From Chthoniobacterales bacterium (GTDB lineage Bacteria > Verrucomicrobiota > Verrucomicrobiia > Chthoniobacterales > UBA10450), in the NCBI GenBank assembly GCA_013812515.1, contig JACCTI010000271.1, positions 1 to 11,608 of the forward strand: a stretch of DNA of 11,608 nt. The letters are read 5' to 3'. Of this stretch, positions 8,101 to 11,608 are shown in pieces. Both the position numbers and the translations under genes were made by a program. The notes under the pieces were generated by a model. It worked only from the letters and a program-made list of their open reading frames with translations, searched no databases and was not told where the DNA came from. Position 1 is the first letter of the stretch, and every line of letters starts with the position of its first letter.

Positions 8101-8294
8101 CTGTCGTCCGTGATCTCCGCCGTGCGTTTCTCCCATTCGATTTGGTCGAAAGGCGCAGTCTTGGCGTCGCTGAAAACCCGGTCGAACCGGAGACCTGCCT
8201 CTCTTTTTTTCCCGCCACGTCGCTTGCTTCGCGGGCGGGCAGTGCGCGTTTGGTTGAGAGAAGAAGGCTGAATGCCGGCTTTCAGTTGGATCAT
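5127..8294 (-). CDS. nrdJ: Vitamin B12-dependent (class II) ribonucleotide reductase
   Basis: Cytoplasmic enzyme that reduces ribonucleotides to deoxyribonucleotides using an adenosylcobalamin-generated thiyl radical; it needs no oxygen and no separate radical subunit. The product has 1055 residues, within the range of long NrdJ proteins. Seen: Cys207 in YPQGSACFIQS, the radical Cys413 in STNPCSEYLFLDN, Cys424 in NTACNLASLN (11 residues later, the family spacing of radical and redox cysteines), GSGTGSDLSSLRS in the nucleotide region, and APTGTISFLMDCDTTGIEPD in the barrel. The C-terminus is a cysteine cluster (1028, 1031, 1042, 1045, 1048) plus penultimate Cys1054, matching the Zn-ribbon and thioredoxin-reducible tail of the NrdJ_Z type. 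The N-terminal 35 residues are unusually basic (SKRRGGKKR). The ATG at 8294 is preceded by a pyrimidine-rich stretch without Shine-Dalgarno. No NrdR box or cobalamin riboswitch was found upstream on its strand. Confidence 0.96.
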   Translation of the reverse strand: MIQLKAGIQPSSLNQTRTARPRSKRRGGKKREAGLRFDRVFSDAKTAPFDQIEWEKRTAEITDDSGNVIFKQENIQVPKAWSALATKIAVSKYFYGDIANGTDPHKGGRETSVRQLVHRVTRTIADWGMADGYFANPEAAEIFYDELTWLCVKQHGAFNSPVWFNVGLYHQYGIGRGAGQGNYFFNRETGAAERAKSQYEYPQGSACFIQSVEDTMEDIMRLAMSEALLFKYGSGTGSDLSSLRSTREKLSGGGKPSGPLSFLKVYDQVANVVKSGGKTRRAAKMNTLKDWHPDIEEFIDAKQKEEKKAWALIEQGYDGSYNGDAYGSVMYQNENLSVRVSDEFMNAAVDGREWWTRRVRDNSPCEKKDARTLLRKIAEGTHICGDPGVQFDSTIHKWHTCKGTGRQNSTNPCSEYLFLDNTACNLASLNLMKFKGGDGIFEVERFKAACRIFITAQEILVDNASYPIKEIAENSHIFRTLGLGYANLGSLIMSYGYGYDSVEGRALCGAITSIMTGEAYEQSARMAQAMGPFSGYRDARCSGVAKPLANDNVSPMQEVIELHRAAVNEIQANDEFGYLKEEAARVWESASSLGKRHGYRNAQVTVLAPTGTISFLMDCDTTGIEPDIALVKYKLLAGGGMLKIVNQTVKPALAKLGYNSEEIERIIAHIDEHDTIEDVPVETTGETPAGRTAETAVLRSGLKPEHLAIFDCAFKPHRGERSLGYMGHLRMMAAAQPFLSGAISKTVNMPETATVDEIMHTYVEGWRLGLKAIAIYRDGSKRSAPLNTKKTKDMGGVIEGTGALDRMVERPELEARVLQLQDELAAVRDQPVRHRMPDTRMSLTHRFEIAGHEGYITVGLFENGLPGELFVTMSKEGSTIGGLMDTVGTLTSIALQYGVPLESLVKKFAYQRFEPSGFTKNPDIRSATSITDYVFRWLGCQFIKGYKEATSPHRSQPELPLKEISEMEKKAVNRPVSDLSRTAEKELIDVITNHVSNEGAPHILPTNGHTHADRVATALGGMFMDITCSHCGSEKVIRAGACGVCTECGTSQGCS

Positions 8295-8623
8295 GGCGAG
8301 GTGGGAAGAGGGCTAAGGTTGTGAAGGAAAGCGAACAATAGTGAACAGCCGAGCCAACAACCTGTGCACAAGAGAGAACAACAAGATGGTGGGGAAGCCG
8401 TTCGAGCGGTCCACAAGATGCAGCCCTCTACGACACCCGTTCAAGCCCTAAATTGTAACATCTTTTCGCTCCCTGCTTCCACCCCGTGCAGGGCAGAGAA
8501 TATGTTCCGGCAAACGCTGCATTCAGCGAGTCTAAGGGAGTGTCCGGTCTCCCGTTTACCAGGCATGCGACGCCCGCGACGCAGCTTCAGGGAGAAAGAG
8601 TCTGCAGATCACGGTACAGCTCA

Positions 8624-8742
8624 CCAAGATCCTGTTTTGCGCAGCTGCTTGAAGCTGACCGACTCCTCACGCGTTGCCGGATAGACAGCGACTGGGCTGT
8701 TGACCAGCCCGAAGCTGACGCTGCCCTCCAGATTGCGCGCAT
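8624..8742 (-). pseudogene. ku: Relic of a Ku (NHEJ DNA-end-binding) gene, N-terminus
   Basis: Bacterial Ku is a homodimeric ring that binds double-strand DNA ends and recruits ligase LigD for end joining. On the minus strand from ATG 8742-8740 the translation is MRAIWR. One base out of phase it continues GSVSFGLVNSPVAVYPATRE, then ESVSFKQLRKTG, then TGA at 8621-8623. Bacterial Ku proteins begin 'MRaiWkGsisFGLVniPVklY.Atre..vsFhqlhk', so the match covers about 40 residues of a protein of about 260-300. Restoring one base in the W-K/R-G codons (about 8725-8728) would join the frames. The rest of Ku is missing: nothing like its RIRYKR core follows before nrdJ. Motif recognition is direct from sequence; the family pattern is recalled. 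No ligD is in the window. Confidence 0.75.
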
Positions 8743-8906
8743 GGGAACGGAGATCGTGGCACAAACGAGGAACGGTTGTCACCAGCTTAGTTGCGGACTC
8801 AAAGGACCAGGTAGTTCATCTGGAGCGACGGTCACACGGACTGAATCTCCTAAGTGAGAGGCAAAAGGGGTGGTTCTCCATGCGATATACGAGGCCACTG
8901 GTCGTC

Positions 8907-8911
8907 GGGAG
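8907..8911 (+). promoter_or_regulatory. Shine-Dalgarno GGGAG deciding the glycosyltransferase start
   Basis: GGGAG ends five bases before ATG 8917-8919. Together with the conserved N-terminal strand starting soon after (LVSIIIAAY), it supports 8917 over the upstream GTG at 8854, which merely follows a stop codon and has no ribosome site of comparable quality. Confidence 0.6.
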
Positions 8912-8916
8912 CGCGA

Positions 8917-9849
8917 ATGTATCCGGTGCCAACGCAATCCGCGCCGCTCGTCTCCATTATTATTGCAGCATACGTGACGACTCCGCATCAGGCGCAGTTG
9001 CTCGGCGAGACGCTGCACACCGTCGCAGCGCAGACCTTCCAAGGCTTCGAGATCATTGTCGTTGACGATGGTTCGCCTCTCAACGTATGCGCCGTCACCG
9101 CCGGTCACGCGCGCACGAGAACGCTGCGCCAGGAGAATGCGGGACCCGCAATGGCGCGGAACACTGGCATTCGCGCAAGTCGAGGCAAACACATTGTGTT
9201 TCTGGATGGCGATGATCACCTCCTGCCGGAAGGGCTGGAAGCCGGCCTCTGCGCACTGGCTGCGCATCCTGAGTGTGGCTTCGCGGTAGGCGGGCGGGAA
9301 GAGATGACTTACGAAGGCAACCCCGTCTCTTGGAGGGTGGCGACTTTGCAAGGCCAGACGCAGCTTTACCACTCCCTTCTGGGCTTCGACTGTTACATCA
9401 TTCCGCCTTCCTCGGTGATGTTCCGTCGACGCGTCGTGGAGACGATTGGCGATTGGCGCGACCCCTGGGGTGCCGACGATCTCGACTATTACCTTCGTGT
9501 TTCCCAGCGCTACAAAGGCTGGTGCTTCGACCAGCCCGCCGTCACGCGCTATCGTCGCTATTCGGCCAGTTCCTCACGCGATGGCGAACGGATGCTGCGG
9601 AGTGTGCGCGCGGTCTACGCGCGCCAGTGGGCGTTAGTGAAAGCTGATCCTGTTGGCGAAGCAGCGTTCGATCGCGGTCTTATGCGACTCACCGACATTT
9701 TCAGGGATTGCCTTGCGGAGAATCTCCGCGACCACCTCAGGGCGGGGAACTGGCGGCGCGCATTGCGGTGTACTGCACTGCTGGCCCGCGAGAGCCCGCA
9801 ACATCTTCTCGCCGAAGCTGCGCGCTTGCTTGCCGCTCAACGCTGCTGA
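8917..9849 (+). CDS. Family 2 glycosyltransferase
   Basis: Inverting, metal-dependent sugar transferase with a GT-A fold, likely using a nucleotide-sugar donor at the cytoplasmic face for surface polysaccharide or lipid glycosylation; donor and acceptor cannot be told from sequence. Starting at ATG 8917 it has 310 residues. Seen: LVSIIIAAY as the first Rossmann strand, IIVVDDGSP (residues 46-54) binding the nucleotide base, NAGPAMARNTGIRASRG (74-90), the DxD metal motif FLDGDD (95-100), PPSSVMFRR (163-171), and GADDLDYYLRVSQ (185 onward), the place of the catalytic acid-base (ED-like) motif. The C-terminal 100 residues are helical and basic, without membrane segments. It is alone: both flanks are decayed or non-coding and no polysaccharide cluster adjoins it, though ugd and lptD lie a few kilobases away on the other strand. 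Confidence 0.9.
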   Translation: MYPVPTQSAPLVSIIIAAYVTTPHQAQLLGETLHTVAAQTFQGFEIIVVDDGSPLNVCAVTAGHARTRTLRQENAGPAMARNTGIRASRGKHIVFLDGDDHLLPEGLEAGLCALAAHPECGFAVGGREEMTYEGNPVSWRVATLQGQTQLYHSLLGFDCYIIPPSSVMFRRRVVETIGDWRDPWGADDLDYYLRVSQRYKGWCFDQPAVTRYRRYSASSSRDGERMLRSVRAVYARQWALVKADPVGEAAFDRGLMRLTDIFRDCLAENLRDHLRAGNWRRALRCTALLARESPQHLLAEAARLLAAQRC

Positions 9850-10021
9850 AACCTGGCGCTGCTCCTATCCTGGCGCAGACGTCCGCGACATGCGGCCAAC
9901 ATTTCATGACTTTAGGTCACGTTACGTGCTGGCGACAGCTCGAAGCACCTTCTGATCTTTCCATAGTAAACATTCGAACGGCTTGGCTCGTCAGAGAGAG
10001 TTAACGAGCTGTTGAGGATTC

Positions 10022-10231
10022 GCCTGTGCTTGGGGCGCGTTATACCAGGCCGTTCACCTGGTGGAAGGTTTGCGAGAAGTTTCGAGCGCGGACATCAGTC
10101 CCTACATCAATAGGCTTTACGCCGATACCGGCTAGCAGCACGGGCCCGAACGACTGGTGCTGCAGAAACGTGAGAGCACGACCAACGCCACGGGCTTCAC
10201 CTGGACAGCGGAAACCTGCTGCCAAACCTGA
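10022..10231 (+). pseudogene. Coding-like relic with internal stop, family unknown
   Basis: I do not recognise this protein. One plus-strand frame reads ALYQAVHLVEGLREVSSADI, then SPYINRLYADTG, a TAG at 10133-10135, then QHGPERLVLQKRESTTNATG and on to TGA at 10229-10231. The amphipathic helix-like composition and absence of rare-residue runs look like real coding sequence, in contrast to other frames here. No start codon or ribosome site is placed convincingly; the upstream in-frame stop is a TGA near 10014. It could be the decayed middle of a gene, or chance. It ends in overlap with the next relic, which is in a different frame. Confidence 0.3.
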
Positions 10232-10284
10232 TTGAGAAGATCATCAGCGGCGGACAGACTGGTTCTGATCGGGGTGCTTTGGCA
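10201..10284 (+). pseudogene. Relic of a YpsA-like 'putative molybdenum carrier' gene
   Basis: The translation LLPNLIEKIISGGQTGSDRG, then AL, carries the signature GGQTGxDRxAL at the N-terminus of the putative molybdenum carrier family (cpYpsA, related to SLOG/LOG nucleotide-binding Rossmann proteins). In that family it forms the first strand and the glycine-rich nucleotide-binding loop, and is followed by 'GIPHGGWcPkGR.aEDG.ip..Y'. Here the frame continues to a stop near 10384, but nothing resembles that downstream motif, and no start codon with a ribosome site precedes it. So only about 25 of about 150-170 residues survive. The signature is read directly; the family's biochemical role is not settled, and 'molybdenum carrier' derives from structural similarity. 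Confidence 0.6.
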
Positions 10285-10475
10285 CCCGCACGACAAGCGC
10301 GGGAACACTCAGCCGAGCCAAAGTGCGGCATCTACGACGTAGACGATGAAGTCCCAGCGTTCCGCACCGGCAGCAGGAAAACTTGACGAATAATGTGGCG
10401 GATCGTGCGCTTCCCTTCGCAAAGGTGCGGATTACGTTTTCGTCATCCACCTACGAAACCGCGTTGCCTGAGGTA

Positions 10476-10549
10476 TGCGCCCGGCGCGGCTCGAACGCGC
10501 AACCTACAGCTTCGGAGGCTGTCACTCTATCCAATTGAGCTACGGGCGC
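10476..10549 (-). tRNA. tRNA-Arg(CCG)
   Basis: The minus strand folds into a complete cloverleaf of 74 bases. Acceptor GCGCCCG pairs with CGGGCGC, followed by discriminator A. The D-stem is GCTC/GAGT around AATTGGATA. The anticodon stem ACAGC/GCTGT encloses loop CTCCGAA, so the anticodon is CCG, reading the arginine codon CGG. The variable loop is AGGTT, and T-stem GCGCG/CGCGC encloses TTCGAGC. No 3' CCA is encoded (TACC follows), so it must be added by nucleotidyltransferase. It is divergent from rplS, and its promoter should lie in 10550-10600. Confidence 0.95.
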
Positions 10550-10603
10550 AGCTTCGCGGGAGTATAGCGGAGCCCGCGAGGAGGCACAACGCTCCCCCCT
10601 CCT

Positions 10604-10690
10604 CTCCTCGTGCTCGTGCTCGTGCTCGGTGCTCGTAATCGATATGCGGGAAGGTCGAGCACGATTACGAGTGCGAGCACGAGTGAAGAG
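10604..10690. repeat. Hexamer tandem repeat inside a large inverted repeat
   Basis: The left arm contains three tandem TCGTGC units (10608-10625), then CTCGTAATCG (10632-10641). The right arm carries the exact reverse complement CGATTACGAG (10662-10671) and CGAGCACGAG (10674-10683). The two arms can fold into an imperfect hairpin with ten perfect pairs around a 20-base loop, extended by the CTCG/CGAG units and the flanking CCTCT/AGAGG. It occupies the spacer between tRNA-Arg and rplS, ending about 75 bases before the rplS start. It may be a dispersed 'GTGCTCGTAATCG'-type repeat or part of the rplS leader. Confidence 0.65.
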
Positions 10691-10762
10691 GCGGCAACTG
10701 CCGTTTGCATTCTCGCGCGGCTCGAATGAAGATGAACGCCCGCCGCCCACCGGAACGACCGT

Positions 10763-11104
10763 ATGAGCACGATCATCGACATCATTGAAAAAGAGCAGCA
10801 GAAAACCGACGTGTCTCGCTTCAAGGTTGGCGACGGCGTTCGCGTTCATACGCGTGTGCGCGAAGGCGACAAAGAGCGGATTCAGATTTTCGCCGGGATT
10901 GTGATCGGCCGGAAAGGCCGGGGCATCAACGAGACGTTTACGGTCCGCCGTATCTCTTACGGCGAAGGGGTCGAGCGCGTGTTCCCGATTCATTCTCCGC
11001 GAATATCGAAGGTCGAGGTGGAGAAAGCCGGCAAAGCGCGCCGGGCAAAGTTGAACTATCTGCGCGATCGGAAGGGTAAGGAAGCGACCGCCGTTCGCGA
11101 GTAG
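10763..11104 (+). CDS. rplS: 50S ribosomal protein L19
   Basis: Component of the large ribosomal subunit located at the interface with the small subunit, contributing to an intersubunit bridge. It has 113 residues, the normal family length (E. coli 115). Seen: an N-terminal helix (MSTIIDIIEKEQQKTDVSRF), then KVGDGVRVHTRVREGDKERI, the L19 signature QIFAGIVIGRKGRGINETFT, VRRISYGEGVERVFPIHSPR, and the C-terminal basic segment KARRAKLNYLRDRKGK. No canonical Shine-Dalgarno precedes the ATG. The rnhB gene follows on the same strand after a 325-base structured spacer; this pairing is common in bacteria. Genes often found before rplS (rpsP, rimM, trmD) are absent here, replaced by a divergent tRNA and repeats, so rplS seems to have its own promoter. 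Confidence 0.97.
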   Translation: MSTIIDIIEKEQQKTDVSRFKVGDGVRVHTRVREGDKERIQIFAGIVIGRKGRGINETFTVRRISYGEGVERVFPIHSPRISKVEVEKAGKARRAKLNYLRDRKGKEATAVRE

Positions 11105-11107
11105 TTT

Positions 11108-11424
11108 CTGTTTGTCCGCAGATTCGCGGATTCACACAGATTCAGAAAGGACGCTGCACTGTTCGTCCTTTAAACTCGTGCGGGGGCGCTTTCGACGTCA
11201 GAGGCGTCCCGCCGTCTGAAGCGACGTGTAAAGGCGTTTGTGTTAAACGCCTGGCGCGGGTGTCTGTTACGCTCTCTGCCCTGTGCTTGGCAGCACCGCT
11301 ACAGCGGTGCCGCATTAGCCACGCGGGGAGTGGTGAAATGGCGTCACGTACTGGGCAAAGGGGCACTCGCCACCGGGATCTCTGAAAAAATCTGTGAAAC
11401 TCTGCGTAATCTGTGGATAAACTG
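11108..11424. repeat. Structured element with inverted arms filling the rplS-rnhB spacer
   Basis: The left end (about 11108-11148) and right end (about 11381-11424) are diverged inverted copies: GTTTGTCCGCAGATT (11110-11124) matches the reverse complement of AATCTGTGGATAAAC (11408-11422) at 13 of 15, and both continue with CACAGATT and CAGA words. Between them lie three perfect hairpins: AAAGGACG/CGTCCTTT (11146-11171), AGGCGTTT/AAACGCCT (11232-11252) and GCACCGCT/AGCGGTGC (11293-11310). No open frame shows a protein motif. The size and terminal inverted repeats suggest a small non-autonomous repeat element. I see no clear target-site duplication. Confidence 0.6.
11146..11171 (+). terminator. 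Possible rplS terminator hairpin
   Basis: AAAGGACG and CGTCCTTT pair perfectly (eight pairs) around a ten-base loop, 41 bases after the rplS stop. The A-rich 5' side and T-rich 3' side resemble an intrinsic terminator, but only three Ts follow the GC part and the loop is large, so termination may be weak or partial. Confidence 0.4.
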
Positions 11425-11429
11425 CCGCG

Positions 11430-11608
11430 ATGCGCCGCTGCGGTTTTCGTCATGAACGTCGACTGCGCGCCTTCGGTTACTCCGCCATCGCTGGAATTGA
11501 CGAGGCCGGCCGCGGCGCCTTGGCCGGTCCGGTCGTAGCGGCGGCGGCAGTCTTACCTGAGAAGTTCCGCCACAAGCGATTGAACGATTCCAAGCAGCTC
11601 CTGCCGGA
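11430..11608 (+). CDS. rnhB: Ribonuclease HII, 3' part cut by window edge
   Basis: Endonuclease that cleaves the RNA strand of RNA-DNA hybrids, including single ribonucleotides left in DNA. The first 59 residues are present of about 200-230. The ATG at 11430-11432 is the only in-frame ATG after a TAA at 11418-11420. The protein begins MRRCGFRHERRLRAFG, followed by the hallmark IAGIDEAGRGALAGPVVAAA, with the metal-binding catalytic residues Asp24 and Glu25, and RLNDSKQLLP, the conserved NDSK loop of type 2 RNases H. No Shine-Dalgarno is present; the bases before the start belong to the inverted-repeat arm ending at about 11424. It follows rplS on the same strand. Confidence 0.95.
   Translation, partial: MRRCGFRHERRLRAFGYSAIAGIDEAGRGALAGPVVAAAAVLPEKFRHKRLNDSKQLLP

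Larger units (their letters stand above)
8295..8916. other. Gene-poor region between nrdJ and the glycosyltransferase
   Basis: About 620 bases without an intact gene. The part nearest 8295 should carry the nrdJ promoter, but no clear -35/-10 pair is seen. The centre holds the Ku relic (8624-8742, minus). A 41-codon minus-strand ORF (8566 down to 8441) contains CSVC but no recognisable family. The right end (8854-8916) is open in the glycosyltransferase frame but lacks conserved sequence. All longer open frames here appear non-coding. Confidence 0.5.
9850..10475. other. Gene-poor decayed region before tRNA-Arg
   Basis: About 625 bases without an intact gene. The first 150 bases are comparatively AT-rich, with an imperfectly placed stem at 9986-10009 (GCTCGT...ACGAGC). 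A six-pair stem lies at 10044-10062 (ACCAGG-CCGTTCA-CCTGGT). From 10022 onward protein-like sequence appears in two different plus frames with stops, listed separately. Bases 10285-10475 show no recognisable motif in any frame. Confidence 0.5.

Noticed and set aside
8441..8566. Minus-strand 41-codon ORF containing CSVC
   Set aside because: A CxxC-containing short peptide with no recognisable family, no ribosome site and a location among decayed sequence is not enough for a gene call.
8694..8710. Hairpin GGGCTG-TTGAC-CAGCCC
   Set aside because: It falls within the Ku relic's coding sequence and has no terminator or operator context, so it is probably incidental.
8894..8901. GCCACTGG resembling a cobalamin-riboswitch B12 box
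   Set aside because: It is on the plus strand before the glycosyltransferase, not upstream of nrdJ on its own strand, and the other conserved riboswitch segments are missing.
8854..8916. Upstream GTG start for the glycosyltransferase
   Set aside because: The added 21 residues show no conserved sequence, and the ATG at 8917 has a GGGAG site and leads directly into the first Rossmann strand.
10244..10450. Minus-strand 68-codon ORF opposite the YpsA-like relic
   Set aside because: It is antisense to the recognised motif, Arg/Cys-rich, and without a ribosome site or homologous pattern.
10608..10625. Tandem hexamers considered as a CRISPR or toxin-type repeat array
   Set aside because: The units are contiguous six-base repeats without spacers, and no cas genes are present.

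Overview
This window reads as a chromosomal piece of a GC-rich Gram-negative bacterium. An LptD outer-membrane assembly protein shows that it builds a lipopolysaccharide outer membrane. The class II (B12-dependent) ribonucleotide reductase, the DUF6941-like protein, the small 'RPF.PF.IHL.DG' protein and the GC-rich palindromic repeats together suggest Verrucomicrobiota or a near relative. That placement is inference from sequence style; no phylogeny was run.

Layout. Bases 1-1105 (minus) hold most of a UDP-glucose 6-dehydrogenase, cut by the left edge. Bases 1186-3465 (minus) hold lptD, directly upstream in the same direction, so two cell-envelope genes lie together. Bases 3466-3699 are a spacer with a strong hairpin. 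Bases 3700-4249 (plus) hold a broken gene for an exported protein. It has an excellent Shine-Dalgarno, but its coding signal changes frame at least twice. It runs into a TTG-started signal-peptide ORF (4246-4320) that stops inside a repeat. Bases 4314-4370 hold an inverted pair of short repeats and a perfect hairpin. On the minus strand, 8294 down to 4411 is a likely transcription unit: nrdJ, a 75-aa conserved protein, and a DUF6941-like protein.

Bases 8295-10475 are a gene-poor, decayed stretch. It holds one intact family-2 glycosyltransferase (8917-9849, plus). Three broken pieces surround it: the N-terminus of a Ku DNA-end-binding protein (8624-8742, minus), an unrecognised coding-like piece with an internal stop (10022-10231, plus), and the N-terminal nucleotide-binding motif of a YpsA-like 'putative molybdenum carrier' protein (10201-10284, plus). 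I recognised these from translated motifs, not from long open frames.

Bases 10476-11608 return to core functions: tRNA-Arg(CCG) (minus), a hexamer-repeat and inverted-repeat block, rplS (L19), and the start of rnhB (RNase HII) cut by the right edge. The rplS-rnhB pairing is a common bacterial arrangement. Here the 325-base spacer is filled almost end to end by a structured element bounded by diverged inverted arms.

The genes form three functional groups: envelope (ugd, lptD, glycosyltransferase), DNA precursor supply (nrdJ), and translation/genome maintenance (tRNA, L19, RNase HII). I see no complete undescribed system. The most unusual content is the cluster of relics and the repeat architecture. 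The intact core genes mostly lack a Shine-Dalgarno, while the broken accessory ORFs and the glycosyltransferase have one.
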